Shown: positions 43,650-53,553 of the stretch, piece after piece
Layout: each line of letters starts with the position of its first letter
Position numbering within the stretch: position 1 is the first letter of the stretch
Origin: an uncultured Lachnospiraceae bacterium
Lineage (GTDB): Bacteria > Bacillota > Clostridia > Lachnospirales > Lachnospiraceae
Assembly (NCBI GenBank): GCA_910587105.1
Contig: CAJUMB010000019.1
Coordinates: 1-55,899, forward strand
Direction: 5' to 3'
Length of the DNA stretch: 55,899 nucleotides
The notes under the pieces: model-generated
Database searches by the model: none
The model's input: only the letters and a program-made list of their open reading frames with translations
Told to the model about the DNA's origin: nothing
Program-made: the position numbers and the translations under genes

Positions 43650-44350
43650 TGGGAGGCCTCCTTTGTGTTTTTTGTTAAAATTCCTTGAAATTTGGGGACT
43701 CTGCTAATGCTTGTGACATAATACGTTCCTCCTGAATATGGGCAGTTAGGTGAGAAAAAGAGGCATTTCCTCTGTAAATGATAAAATTGTACTACAGCGG
43801 ACATATTGCATTGTACTTTGAACAAGCTGCTTTAGCATGAATTTTTTCAAAAAAGCTACAGCTTTTTGAATATATGTTGTATAGTTGAGTTACCACACTT
43901 AACCTTACGCATATAAAGAAACTACTATGATCTAGTCTACCATGGATTTTTATACTCCTCAACTACATATCTGAATAATTTTATCAGACACCTCCTGTTC
44001 CGCTATTTTCAGACAGATTCATTTTTTTATTTTTATAATTAGGCAAAAAAATGTTTGATTTATTTTTCTAATATCAGAAATTTTGATAGAGTACACTGGC
44101 CGTCTTTTACCTGAGTGTTTTCATATACAATTGTAGTGGTTTTGGATAGAAAATAATCGAATTTTTTCAGTGATCTGCACTATTTTTTAGAAAATTTTAT
44201 TTCTAAATTACTATTTGATTGGAACAGCCTGAAAGGACACCAAAGAATAAATATGACATTTGTCACAAAAGTATTGACACAGGACACTATTCTTGTAAGG
44301 GGTCAAGAGGTATACTTCGGATATACGTAAAAATTTAGGAGGATTGGCAG
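43650..44350. promoter_or_regulatory. 701-bp divergent spacer between the two-component system and ABC exporter
   Basis: AT-rich, with no ORF I can support. It contains a hairpin near 43846-43870 (TTCAAAAAAGCT...AGCTTTTTGAA), T- and A-rich tracts (44010-44060), and a perfect dyad TGACA-TT-TGTCA at 44254-44265, followed by TTGACA at 44274-44279. The dyad is a plausible binding site for the NarL-type regulator, and TTGACA may be part of it or a -35. A -10 (TATACT at 44311-44316) is not at standard spacing. The length is large for a simple promoter region. Confidence 0.4.
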
Positions 44351-45280
44351 ATGATTGAAATCAGAAATCTGGTAAAACGCTATGGGAGCCTGATTGCGCT
44401 GGACCATTTGAATCTCACCATACAGGAGGGGGAGGTCTTCGGCCTGCTGGGGCCCAACGGCTCAGGAAAAACCACAGCCATTAACTGTATGCTGGCTCTT
44501 TTAAAGTATGACAAAGGAGAAATTACCATTATGGGAAAACCTATGCGGCCGGACAGTTATGAGGTTAAGAAAAACATCGGTGTGGTGATGCAGAATGTGG
44601 CAGTGTTTGAGCAGATGACAGTCAGAGAGAACATTGATTATTTCTGCGGACTTTATAAGAGAGATAAGGTGGAGAGAAAAAGGCTGGTGGAGGAGGCCAT
44701 TGAGTTTGTGGAACTGGGAAATTACACGAAGATGAGGCCGGGGAAACTATCCGGCGGTCTGCTGAGAAGGCTGAATATTGCCTGCGGCATTGTGCACCGT
44801 CCCAGGCTGATTATATTGGATGAGCCCACAGTGGCGGTAGATCCCCAGAGCAGAAATAAGATTCTGGAGGGGATTCTGGAATTGAACCGGCAGGGTTCCA
44901 CCATTATCTATACTTCTCATTATATGGAGGAAGTGGAGTACATCTGCAGCCGGATTGCCATTATCGATCATGGAAGGGTTCTGGCCTCCGGGACCAAAGA
45001 AGAATTAAAGAATATGATTAAAACAGGAGAGACAATCACCATTGAAGCTATTGTCCTGGACCAGGTGCACCTGAGGGAGATTCGTTCCCTGCCCCATGTA
45101 TTTGATGTGTCTTATGAAGAACAGATTCTGCAGATACGCTGCGGCAAAGCGAAACACAACCTGGTGCGGGTGCTGAATTATCTCCAGGGGAAAGATATTG
45201 TGTTCGGAAAGGTATTTTCTGAATTGCCCACATTAAACGATGTATTCCTTGAAATTACAGGAAAGGCACTTAGAGATTGA
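44351..45280 (+). CDS. ABC-2 transporter ATP-binding protein
   Basis: A single-domain ATPase of 309 residues with Walker A GPNGSGKTT, signature LSGGLLRRLN, Walker B LIILDEPTVAVDP and the switch His (YTSHYMEEVEYI). The DrrA/LnrL-like C-terminal extension is present. It powers export through the two permeases that follow (33 bp, then overlapping). Likely substrates are antibiotics, lipids or peptides, judging from the neighbouring two-component system. AGGAGG lies seven bases before the ATG. Confidence 0.93.
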   Translation: MIEIRNLVKRYGSLIALDHLNLTIQEGEVFGLLGPNGSGKTTAINCMLALLKYDKGEITIMGKPMRPDSYEVKKNIGVVMQNVAVFEQMTVRENIDYFCGLYKRDKVERKRLVEEAIEFVELGNYTKMRPGKLSGGLLRRLNIACGIVHRPRLIILDEPTVAVDPQSRNKILEGILELNRQGSTIIYTSHYMEEVEYICSRIAIIDHGRVLASGTKEELKNMIKTGETITIEAIVLDQVHLREIRSLPHVFDVSYEEQILQIRCGKAKHNLVRVLNYLQGKDIVFGKVFSELPTLNDVFLEITGKALRD

Positions 45281-45313
45281 GAAGAGGCGGATGAAAAAAG
45301 AAGGGATGAAAAA

Positions 45314-46441
45314 ATGGGACATTTAATCAAATACCGCATGCTCCAGACGATCCGTAAAAAAAGCCAGATGTTCTGGGCATTGGCATTTCCAATTATTTTA
45401 GGGACTTTTTTCTATATTTCATTTGGCAGCGGAGAGATGGGAGAGGATATGGAAGCCGTTCCCACAGCGCTGGTCATACAAGACAAAGATAGCGACACAG
45501 CAAAGGCCTTTACAGAGTATATGGACCGGCTTGACGGTTCGGCAGTTCAGATTACCCATATGACTGATGAAGAAGCAGAAAAAGCTCTGCGGCAGGACAA
45601 GGTGGAGGGGATTTTTTATTGCACAGAAGAGCCTGCGCTTACAGTTGCAGGCTCAGGAATCAGCCAGAGCATTTTAAAATCACTTCTGGACAGTTATTGT
45701 AAAAATGCTTCGATGATCATGTCCGTTGCCAGGGAACATCCACAGGGTCTTTCTGCAGCGGTAGAAGCGATGGAGGACTGGCAGGAGATGACGGAATCTT
45801 TCAGTGTAAAAGGCAGGACTATGGACTCTAATATCTCATATTTTTTTGCATTGATTGCTTATGCCTGTCTTTCCGGTGCCTTTCTGGGAGCCCAGTCTAG
45901 TGTGGACAGCCAGGCTGATATTTCGGCGCTGGGCGCCCGCAGAAGTGTCACCCCCACCCATAAGATTCAGCTTATATTGACAGATATGCTGGTGCTTTTC
46001 TTTATTCATTTCTGTAATGTGGGGATTCTCACCGGTTATATCCGCTTTGGGCTGGGAATCCGTCTAGGGGGCGATGTGTGTGCCATCCTGCTGACAATCT
46101 GCATGGGCAGCATGATCGGAATATCTATTGGCATGGTGCTGGGGTGTATCAGACGTTTATCTTTTGGGGGCAAGATGGGAATGTGTGTATGTTTTACGTT
46201 GATTCCAGGATTTCTGGCCGGATTGATGTTCGGACAAATGAAAGATGTGATTGAGCACCACTGTCCGCTGGTGAACCGTCTCAATCCAGCGGCAGTATTG
46301 AGCGATGCCTTTTACTGCATTGGAGTCTATGATAATCCAGAGAGGCTTATGAGAAATCTTCTGATTTTGGGAATGATGAGTGCAGTGGCTGTATTGGCCG
46401 CCTGGCTGCTGGTGAGGAGGGAATGCTATGATAGTATTTAG
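45314..46441 (+). CDS. ABC-2 type permease
   Basis: The 375 residues have the ABC-2 layout: one N-terminal membrane helix (FWALAFPIILGTFFYISF), an external domain of about 130 residues, then five or six helices (YFFALIAYACLSGAFLGAQ, ILLTICMGSMIGISIGMVLG and others). The external domain resembles those of LnrM/N-type permeases. It pairs with the next permease, whose start overlaps its end by 14 bases, so a heterodimeric channel is likely. Confidence 0.9.
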   Translation: MGHLIKYRMLQTIRKKSQMFWALAFPIILGTFFYISFGSGEMGEDMEAVPTALVIQDKDSDTAKAFTEYMDRLDGSAVQITHMTDEEAEKALRQDKVEGIFYCTEEPALTVAGSGISQSILKSLLDSYCKNASMIMSVAREHPQGLSAAVEAMEDWQEMTESFSVKGRTMDSNISYFFALIAYACLSGAFLGAQSSVDSQADISALGARRSVTPTHKIQLILTDMLVLFFIHFCNVGILTGYIRFGLGIRLGGDVCAILLTICMGSMIGISIGMVLGCIRRLSFGGKMGMCVCFTLIPGFLAGLMFGQMKDVIEHHCPLVNRLNPAAVLSDAFYCIGVYDNPERLMRNLLILGMMSAVAVLAAWLLVRRECYDSI

Positions 46442-47588
46442 GGGATTTTTGAAATTAGTGAGAAGCAATCTCAATGTACTGATTTTATATCTGGTAGTTT
46501 TCCTGACAATTTGTATAGCTATGCAGCTTTTGACAAAAGGGGAAAGTATGGAAAACTTCCAGGAGGAAAGTCTGAACATTGCAGTCATCGACAGGGACGG
46601 CAGTGATTTATCAGATGCGCTTACCTCATATCTGGGCAGGCATCATCACCTGGTGGAAATTCCGGATGATCTGGATGTGATTCAGGAGGAGCTTTTTTAC
46701 CGGAATATTTATTACGTGGCGGTGATACCTGCGGGATTTGAAGAAAAATGTCTGGATGAGGGGGAAAAACTGCCTACCACAAAAATTCCAGGTGCCTACA
46801 GCGCCTACTATGTGGACCAGCAGATCAACAGCTTTCTAAACGATGTACGCATATTGAAAGCGGCTGGCTATCAGGGAAAGGAGATTTACGAGAAGGCAGG
46901 GGAGGTTCAGGAAGCGGAAAATAAGGTGGAACTGATGGATAAGAATGGGTATGGGGGAGAACCGGCACCTCATGCGTTTATGTTTCAGTATATGCCGTAT
47001 ATTATGATTTCTGTGGTCTGTTATATGATCAGCTATATTATGATCGGATTCAGACAGAAAGAAGTGCGTCTTCGTATGCAGTGCGCCGCCATGCCGCTGG
47101 TAAAGCAGAATGCTCAGCTGATTCTGGGATGTCTGTTTTTGGGGGCATTAGTGTGGGGAATCTGTATGCTGATGCCGTTCTTATTATATGGAAAGGATTT
47201 TCTGAGAGATACCAATATGCCCTTTTATATGTTAAATGCATTTGCCATGATGCTGGTATCTCTGGCCATTGCTTTTACCATGGGGACTCTGGTTAGAAGG
47301 ACAGAGATTATCAGCGGGATAGTCAATGTCATATCCCTTGGCATGAGTTTTACCTGCGGGGTGTTTGTATCCATAGACGTTTTGGGTAAAGGAGTAAAAA
47401 CGTTTGCTCACTTTCTTCCTGTCTACTGGTATGAGACAGTCAATGAGATACTGTCTAAAAATATAGAATTTACCGCTGGACAAAAAATGAGTATTTTTCA
47501 GGGTTTGGGCATACAGATTCTTTTTGCGGCAGCTATTGTCTGTGCAGGACTGGCCATTGATAGGCGAAGAGGGGACCAGGGGTATTAA
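46428..47588 (+). CDS. ABC-2 type permease
   Basis: The 386 residues are organised like the preceding permease: an N-terminal helix (VLILYLVVFLTICIAMQLL), an external domain to about 180, and five or six C-terminal helices. GAGGAGGG is ten bases before the ATG. Together with the ATPase it makes the three-gene exporter. No terminator is evident before the cas promoter 30 bp downstream. Confidence 0.9.
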   Translation: MIVFRGFLKLVRSNLNVLILYLVVFLTICIAMQLLTKGESMENFQEESLNIAVIDRDGSDLSDALTSYLGRHHHLVEIPDDLDVIQEELFYRNIYYVAVIPAGFEEKCLDEGEKLPTTKIPGAYSAYYVDQQINSFLNDVRILKAAGYQGKEIYEKAGEVQEAENKVELMDKNGYGGEPAPHAFMFQYMPYIMISVVCYMISYIMIGFRQKEVRLRMQCAAMPLVKQNAQLILGCLFLGALVWGICMLMPFLLYGKDFLRDTNMPFYMLNAFAMMLVSLAIAFTMGTLVRRTEIISGIVNVISLGMSFTCGVFVSIDVLGKGVKTFAHFLPVYWYETVNEILSKNIEFTAGQKMSIFQGLGIQILFAAAIVCAGLAIDRRRGDQGY

Positions 47589-47615
47589 AATTATCTGAAA
47601 TTTTCCCGCAGAATG

Positions 47616-47644
47616 GTGACAAAATTCTATCTATGCTTTATAAT
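47616..47644 (+). promoter_or_regulatory. Promoter of the cas operon
   Basis: GTGACA at 47616-47621 (five of six to TTGACA) and TATAAT at 47639-47644 are 17 bp apart. The start near 47651 gives a short leader with GGAGGGAGG before cas3. Confidence 0.65.
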
Positions 47645-47681
47645 TTATCCATATATATTTGTCAATGGAGGGAGGATTATT

Positions 47682-50105
47682 ATGAAATTACTTGCGCATT
47701 TGACAAACTATCAGAGTGTACGGAAAGAACAGAGTTTAAAAGAACACTGTCTGCAGACTGCTTCTTATGCAGCAGGCAGTATAGGAAGTACAGAATTATA
47801 TCATACGATATATCTTGCAGGAATTCTCCATGACGCTGGAAAAGCAAAGGAAGAATTTGTCAATTATCTGGAAGATGCTTATCAGGGAAAGCCTGTTAAA
47901 AGGGGAACTGTCAATCACACTTTCGCCGGAGTGATCTGGCTGTTTGAAAAATATCACACAGAAACTTCCACACAATGGGAGCGTCTGTCCTGCGAGATCA
48001 TCGGTTATGCGATAGGTGCTCATCATGGAATGTTTGACTGTACGGATTTGGATGGAAAAAACGGTTTCCTTCATCGTCTGCAAAAGGACCGGGAAGAATT
48101 GTGTTATGAAGAAACGATATGCAATTACTTTTCAGAGGTTGTGGAGGTATCATCCCTTGAGGAACACTTTGTAAAGGCCGTAGATGAGATCAGAGAACTC
48201 TTTGAATCATTCAAGGAGATCTATGGTGCCCGCGCTGGAGGAAAAATATTTTTCCAGATCAGTATGGTAACTAGAATAGTTCTTTCAGCAGTTATCTACG
48301 GCGACCGCCGGGATACCAGCATCTTTATGAGTATGCAGAAGCCGCAGCAGAAACTGCCAGACTGGAAACAGATGAAACAATTCTTTGAGGAAAAAATATC
48401 CCGGTTTGACTCAGGGGGTCCATTAAATCAAACCCGGTGTGAAATTTCCAGCCAATGTCTAAAGAGTGCTGAAAAACCTTCTGGGATTTTCCGGTTAAAT
48501 GTGCCAACCGGCGCTGGAAAGACATTATGTACCCTTCGATATGCTCTTGCACATGCGGAAAAATACGGAAAAAAGAGGATTATTTTTGTTATTCCGCTTT
48601 TGAGTGTGCTGGATCAGAATGCAAAGGTCATCCGGGATTATGTGCCTGATGAAGCGGATGTGTTGGAACATCATTCGAATGTGATACGTGAGATCTCAAA
48701 AGGAGAGGAAATAGACCCTATGGAATTTCTGGCTGAAAGCTGGAATTATCCCATTGTAGTTTCAACTATGGTGCAGCTGTTAAATATCCTCTTTTCCAGC
48801 CAGACATCTGCGGCGGGGAGGATGCAGGCTTTGTGTGACAGTGTGATCGTCATTGATGAGGTACAGTCTCTGCCAAAAAAAGCCACAGTGATGTTTAACA
48901 TGGCAATGAATTTCCTTCAGCAGTGCTGTCATGCGTCCATTATTTTATCATCGGCCACTCAGCCCTGTTTTGAAGAATTGCAATGGCCGCTGCACTTTTC
49001 ACAGGAGCCGGATCTGGTACAGCTGAATCCTGAACAGCTGCAGGTGTTCAAACGGGCTGAGATTTTCAATCGAATAGATGCCTATGGAATGGACTGGGAA
49101 CAATGTACAAAATTCTGCAGGGAACAGATGGAACAGCATGCTTCCCTGCTGGTAATCTGCAACACGAAAGCAGAGGCGAAAATACTGTATGAGAAACTAC
49201 AGGAATATGCGGAACACGAAAATTGGGATATTTTCCATCTTTCTACAGCTATGTGCCAGGCCCACCGGATGCAGAAGCTCCAAAATCTGACGGAAAATCT
49301 GCGTCGGGTACAGGAATCAGTCCAGAACAGGCAGCCTGTCCGAAAACAAATCTGCATTTCCACACAACTGATAGAGGCAGGTGTGGACCTCTCGTTTGAA
49401 TGTGTCATCCGAGTACTTGCCGGTATTGATAATTTAGCTCAGGCGGCCGGAAGATGTAACCGCAGCAACGAATATGGCCGTCTGGGGAACGTGTATTTTA
49501 TTAATCTGAAAAGCGAAAATTTAAGTATGCTGCGGGAAATACAAAGTGCTCAGAACAGCACCCGTAAGGTGCTGGCAGGCTGGGATGCAGCAAAAGAATC
49601 ATTGATTGGGGAACAATCGGCTCGGAACTTTTACCGCTATCTGTTTGAAGAGACGAAAAGTGAAACAAAATATCCTGTCAAAGATTGTGGAACCACCATT
49701 TATCTTACAGACCTTTTATCCAATTATAACGGCAGTGCGGAAAATAGCGAAAACAAAAGTTTTATTCTGCACCAGCCGTTTGAGACTGTTGGGAAGAAGT
49801 TTCAAGTATTTGACCAGGATACCGTAGATGTGGTGGCACCGTTTGAATTGGGAATACACCTGATTGAACAGATGGAGTCCATGGATGAAAGAAATTTAGA
49901 TTGGGAAAGGTTAAAAGAAATTGTCCAGCAGGCAAAGAAATATACCGTCAGTGTCTATAAATGGCAGAAAGAAAAACTGGATCAGGCGGGAATGCTGTAT
50001 TCAATTTTAGACGGCAGAATCCTGGTTCTGGATGGGCAGGCATATGACCTGGAGCTGGGGCTGACAATTTCCGATGAACAGCCTGTTGAAAATTATATTT
50101 TATAA
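47682..50105 (+). CDS. cas3: CRISPR-associated helicase/nuclease Cas3 (type I-C)
   Basis: Cas3 is recruited by Cascade to unwind and degrade target DNA. The 807 residues start at ATG 47682, with GGAGGGAGG upstream; a longer frame adds 23 hydrophobic residues without RBS. The HD nuclease domain has HDAGK (H50-D51) and further His residues (NHTFAG, AHHG). The helicase has Walker A PTGAGKT (275-281), DEVQ (392-395) in place of DEAH, SSATQPC, and motif VI-like QAAGRCNR. All catalytic sites are intact, so interference should be functional. Confidence 0.95.
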   Translation: MKLLAHLTNYQSVRKEQSLKEHCLQTASYAAGSIGSTELYHTIYLAGILHDAGKAKEEFVNYLEDAYQGKPVKRGTVNHTFAGVIWLFEKYHTETSTQWERLSCEIIGYAIGAHHGMFDCTDLDGKNGFLHRLQKDREELCYEETICNYFSEVVEVSSLEEHFVKAVDEIRELFESFKEIYGARAGGKIFFQISMVTRIVLSAVIYGDRRDTSIFMSMQKPQQKLPDWKQMKQFFEEKISRFDSGGPLNQTRCEISSQCLKSAEKPSGIFRLNVPTGAGKTLCTLRYALAHAEKYGKKRIIFVIPLLSVLDQNAKVIRDYVPDEADVLEHHSNVIREISKGEEIDPMEFLAESWNYPIVVSTMVQLLNILFSSQTSAAGRMQALCDSVIVIDEVQSLPKKATVMFNMAMNFLQQCCHASIILSSATQPCFEELQWPLHFSQEPDLVQLNPEQLQVFKRAEIFNRIDAYGMDWEQCTKFCREQMEQHASLLVICNTKAEAKILYEKLQEYAEHENWDIFHLSTAMCQAHRMQKLQNLTENLRRVQESVQNRQPVRKQICISTQLIEAGVDLSFECVIRVLAGIDNLAQAAGRCNRSNEYGRLGNVYFINLKSENLSMLREIQSAQNSTRKVLAGWDAAKESLIGEQSARNFYRYLFEETKSETKYPVKDCGTTIYLTDLLSNYNGSAENSENKSFILHQPFETVGKKFQVFDQDTVDVVAPFELGIHLIEQMESMDERNLDWERLKEIVQQAKKYTVSVYKWQKEKLDQAGMLYSILDGRILVLDGQAYDLELGLTISDEQPVENYIL

Positions 50106-50132
50106 TGGCAAAAAATACAGGAAGGACAGACA

Positions 50133-50858
50133 ATGGAATATAGAAATTCAGTGGAATTCCAGGTGACTGGCGAATATGGAATGTTTGCGGACCCGGTGAC
50201 CCGTGTGGGAGGGGAAAAGTTTACATATCAGATTCCAACTTATGAGGCACTGAAAGGGATACTCCACAGCGTCTACTGGAAACCTACATTAATTTGGATT
50301 ATTGATAAAGTGCGGATTATGAATCCTATCCAGACAGAGACAAAAGGTATACGGCCAATCAAATATTATAATGACAAAAATGATTTGTCCTACTATACGT
50401 ATTTGAAAGCATGCAGCTACCAGGTTCAGGCCCATTTTGTCTGGAATGAAAACCGGCCTGAACTGGAGAAGGACCGCAGTGAACATAAACACCATAACAT
50501 TGCGAAGCGGATGATTGCCCGGGGCGGGAGAAGAGATATTTTCCTGGGGACAAGAGAATGCCAGGGTTACGTACAGCCTTGTGTTTTCGGGGAAGGAGAG
50601 GGATTTTACGATGGTATTGAGGAACTTAGTTTTGGAATGATGTATCATGGGATTACATATGCCGACGAGGCCTACTCCAAGGAAACAAAAGGGAAAATGA
50701 GTGTGCGCCTGTGGGAGGCGGTCATGAGAAAAGGAGTGATTACATTTCTGCCGCCATGGGAATGCATTCACCGGCCAATCAGGGAAATGAACATAAAAAA
50801 ATTCGACGAGGCATCTGGCAATTTCTCGTCTGCCCACAAGGAGGGGATGATATTATAG
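50133..50858 (+). CDS. cas5c: Cas5c, crRNA-processing endonuclease (type I-C)
   Basis: In type I-C, which lacks Cas6, Cas5c cuts the repeat hairpin and stays bound to the 5' handle within Cascade. The 241 residues start with an RRM-like strand (NSVEFQVTGEYGMFADPVTRVGGEKFTYQIPTYEALKGIL), and include KHHNIAKRMIARGGRRDIFLGTRECQGYV, matching the family. Length is normal. It abuts cas8c with no spacer. Confidence 0.94.
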   Translation: MEYRNSVEFQVTGEYGMFADPVTRVGGEKFTYQIPTYEALKGILHSVYWKPTLIWIIDKVRIMNPIQTETKGIRPIKYYNDKNDLSYYTYLKACSYQVQAHFVWNENRPELEKDRSEHKHHNIAKRMIARGGRRDIFLGTRECQGYVQPCVFGEGEGFYDGIEELSFGMMYHGITYADEAYSKETKGKMSVRLWEAVMRKGVITFLPPWECIHRPIREMNIKKFDEASGNFSSAHKEGMIL

Positions 50859-52727
50859 ATGTCATGGATGAGTCAGCTTTTTAAAACTTACGATAACAAC
50901 ATAGAACGGGAACAGCAGGATGGCATCAGTCTCACACCCATTGCACATATGAACGCCAATGCCCAGATTGAAATCACACTGAACCAAAATGGGGAATTTC
51001 AATCTGCGGCAAAACTGGATAAAACAGAGGCAGTCACATTGATTCCTGTAAATGAGGCGTCTGCCAGCCGCTCCAGCAAAATTGCGCCCCATCCGCTATC
51101 TGACACGCTTTCTTATATTGCCGGGGATTTCTCCAGTTATTGTGAAAATGAAAAACAGAAGAAAAGTGCGGAAGAAAAATATGAGGCTTACTGCAAGAAC
51201 TTGGAAAAATGGAGAAACTCTGAATTTTCCCATCCTAAAGTTCAGGCAGTGTATCAATACTTGACCCAGAAAACTGTGATTTCTGACTTAATAAAAGCAG
51301 GATGGATTGGAATAGAAGAAGGCACGTTTGATTCCAAAAAGATCAACGGACAGCCCTATGAAAAAGTAATGGTCCGCTTTCGTGTCCATGGAGGCGGGCC
51401 AGGTGATGACCGCACATGGAAAGATTCCTCGTTGATACGGGCTTATATCAAATACTACTCCCAGGAGCAGCAGGGCCAGAGAGATATCTGTTATTTTACA
51501 GGAAGGGAGGCCGTAACTTCGGCAACCCACCCCAAAGGAATCTTAGTAGCTAATTACGGAGCAAAGCTCATATCGGCCAATGACAGTCAGGGATATACAT
51601 ACCGGGGGAGATTTCTGGAGCCTGGACAGGCGTATGCACTCAGCTATGAGGCTTCCCAGAAGATACACGGCGCATTGACATGGCTGGCAAAAAAACAGGG
51701 GGTATCTATAGGCGGTCAGGATAAACGGACATTCATCTGTTGGAATCCCGGCGGAAAGAAAACACCGGATATATTTGGCGATTTTGGCCTGGGCTCAGAT
51801 GACGATATCCAGGACACAGAGATTTTATATCGGAAGAAACTGTGGAAAACGTTTCAGGGGTATCAAAATCAATTTGAAGAGACAGACTCAGTGATTGTGA
51901 TTGCGCTGGATGCCGCTACCACAGGGCGTCTTTCTGTGACTTACTACCACGAATTGGCGGCATCTGATTTTTTGAATCGGATCATTGAATGGGGAAATAC
52001 CTGCAGCTGGCTGTTTCTGAAACTAAATTCTCAAAAGAAGCCGTATCACACCATTGAGACGCCGACATTTTTCAGAATTGTCGAGTGTGCGTATGGACGG
52101 CAGAAAGGAAATTTTCTGGAAGCAGATGATAAAGTGCTAAAGGAGCAGACACAGCGTCTGGTAAAATGTATGCTGGAAAAGCAGCAGATTCCCTTAGATC
52201 TTATCAGGGTGTTGACACACCGCGCCTCCACACCCATGGCTTATTCTGGCTGGAACAGGGAACGGATATTATCTACCGCTTGCGCGTTGATCCGTAAGTA
52301 TCACGATAACAAAGGGAAAGGAAGGCAGGAGGACATGAAATTAAACACAGACAATCAGGACAGGAGTTATCTGTTCGGCAGACTGCTGGCTGTATATGAA
52401 AGTGCGGAAAGACTTACTTATGACAAAGGTGAACAGCGTGAACCCAACGCGGTCCGTCTGCAGGCAGCCTATGTAAACCATCCCATGCAGACATTACAGA
52501 CACTGCAGGAATTGATGAATCCATATTTCCAGAAATTATATCCAGGGCTGCGTGAAAAATACAGGGATTTGATCGGTGAAATCATTGCTTCTTTTAGAGA
52601 GGAGGATGAGCCGCTGCTGAATCAGGGATTACAGGAAACTTATCTTTTAGGGTACTATCTGCAGCGTGCTGAGCTGCGCAAAAAAAAGGAGGGTAAAGAA
52701 AATGGAAGTTCTGCAAAACAAAATTGA
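50859..52727 (+). CDS. cas8c: Cas8c (Csd1), large subunit of type I-C Cascade
   Basis: Cas8c recognises the PAM and opens target DNA. The 622 residues have the Csd1 pattern: SYIAGDFSSYCENEKQ near the N-terminus, VRFRVHGGGPGDDRTWKDSS, CYFTGREAVTSATHPKGI, the YEASQKIHGALTWLAKKQG helix and the RLSVTYYHELAASDFLNRI strand. The last 130 residues form a helical domain that is probably also made alone as Cas11c from an internal start. The end overlaps cas7c by 26 bases. Confidence 0.95.
   Translation: MSWMSQLFKTYDNNIEREQQDGISLTPIAHMNANAQIEITLNQNGEFQSAAKLDKTEAVTLIPVNEASASRSSKIAPHPLSDTLSYIAGDFSSYCENEKQKKSAEEKYEAYCKNLEKWRNSEFSHPKVQAVYQYLTQKTVISDLIKAGWIGIEEGTFDSKKINGQPYEKVMVRFRVHGGGPGDDRTWKDSSLIRAYIKYYSQEQQGQRDICYFTGREAVTSATHPKGILVANYGAKLISANDSQGYTYRGRFLEPGQAYALSYEASQKIHGALTWLAKKQGVSIGGQDKRTFICWNPGGKKTPDIFGDFGLGSDDDIQDTEILYRKKLWKTFQGYQNQFEETDSVIVIALDAATTGRLSVTYYHELAASDFLNRIIEWGNTCSWLFLKLNSQKKPYHTIETPTFFRIVECAYGRQKGNFLEADDKVLKEQTQRLVKCMLEKQQIPLDLIRVLTHRASTPMAYSGWNRERILSTACALIRKYHDNKGKGRQEDMKLNTDNQDRSYLFGRLLAVYESAERLTYDKGEQREPNAVRLQAAYVNHPMQTLQTLQELMNPYFQKLYPGLREKYRDLIGEIIASFREEDEPLLNQGLQETYLLGYYLQRAELRKKKEGKENGSSAKQN
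52335..52727 (+). CDS. cas11c: Cas11c small subunit from an internal start in cas8c
   Basis: Type I-C systems make Cas11 from an internal, in-frame start within cas8c. Here ATG 52335 (MKLNTDNQDRSYLFGRLLAV) follows the purine-rich GGAAAGG...AGGAGG, although the closest SD core lies only two bases away. The 130-residue product has the size and the YxFGRLLAVYE opening expected for Cas11c. It would coat the non-target side of Cascade. This assignment rests on family knowledge and the visible RBS. Confidence 0.6.
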   Translation: MKLNTDNQDRSYLFGRLLAVYESAERLTYDKGEQREPNAVRLQAAYVNHPMQTLQTLQELMNPYFQKLYPGLREKYRDLIGEIIASFREEDEPLLNQGLQETYLLGYYLQRAELRKKKEGKENGSSAKQN

Positions 52728-53553
52728 TTTTACGGTACTAATCCGTGTTGAAAATGCAAATCCAAACGGAGATCCGCTGAATGGAAACCGTCCAAGGACA
52801 ACATACACCGGACAGGGAGAAATCTCTGATGTATGTATTAAAAGGAAAATACGCAACCGCCTGCAGGATATGGGCGAGTCAATTTTTGTACAGTCCTCGG
52901 ACCGTAAAACGGATGAGTATTCCTCATTGAGCGAGAGAGCTTCCGGAAATATCAAAGATTATAAAAACAGCGAAGAGTATGCAAAAAAAGCCTGTGAACA
53001 ATGGATGGATGTGCGTGCGTTTGGCCAGGTCTTTGCCTTTAAGGCTGGCAAAGACAAAAAGGAAGGGGTTTCTGTTGGGGTCAGAGGGCCTGTATCCATA
53101 CATCAGGCAGTCAGCTGTTCTCCTGTGGATATCAACAGTATGCAGATTACCAAAAGCGTGAACAGTGAAACTTCTGATAAAAAAGGCTCAGACACCATGG
53201 GAACAAAGCACTTTGTGGAATTCGGGCTGTACAGGGTGAAAGGTTCTATTAATGTCCAGCTGGCAGAAAAGACAGGATTTTCAGAAAACGATGCCCGACA
53301 GCTGCAGGAAGCACTCCGTACACTTTTTATCAATGACGCGTCATCTGCAAGACCAGACGGAAGCATGGAAGTGGTATCTGTATACTGGTGGAGGCATGAT
53401 AATAAAATCGGACAGTATTCTGCCGCAAAAGTTCATGATTCCCTGAAAATTTGTTTAAAAGAAGGGGTTTCGATCCCTGCTTCTGTAGATGACTATGAAA
53501 TAAAACTGGAACCGCTGCCAGGGCTTGAACCAGTGATTATTAATGGAATTTGA
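52702..53553 (+). CDS. cas7c: Cas7c (Csd2), Cascade backbone subunit
   Basis: Cas7c forms the helical filament on the crRNA spacer. I start at ATG 52702 (MEVLQNKIDFTVLIRVENANPNGDP), eight bases after AAAGGAGGG; the 283 residues are the normal size. The N-terminal NANPNGDPLNGNRPR and the GPVSIHQAVSCSPVDINSMQITKS segment are diagnostic of Csd2. It overlaps both cas8c upstream and cas4 downstream. Confidence 0.95.
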   Translation: MEVLQNKIDFTVLIRVENANPNGDPLNGNRPRTTYTGQGEISDVCIKRKIRNRLQDMGESIFVQSSDRKTDEYSSLSERASGNIKDYKNSEEYAKKACEQWMDVRAFGQVFAFKAGKDKKEGVSVGVRGPVSIHQAVSCSPVDINSMQITKSVNSETSDKKGSDTMGTKHFVEFGLYRVKGSINVQLAEKTGFSENDARQLQEALRTLFINDASSARPDGSMEVVSVYWWRHDNKIGQYSAAKVHDSLKICLKEGVSIPASVDDYEIKLEPLPGLEPVIINGI

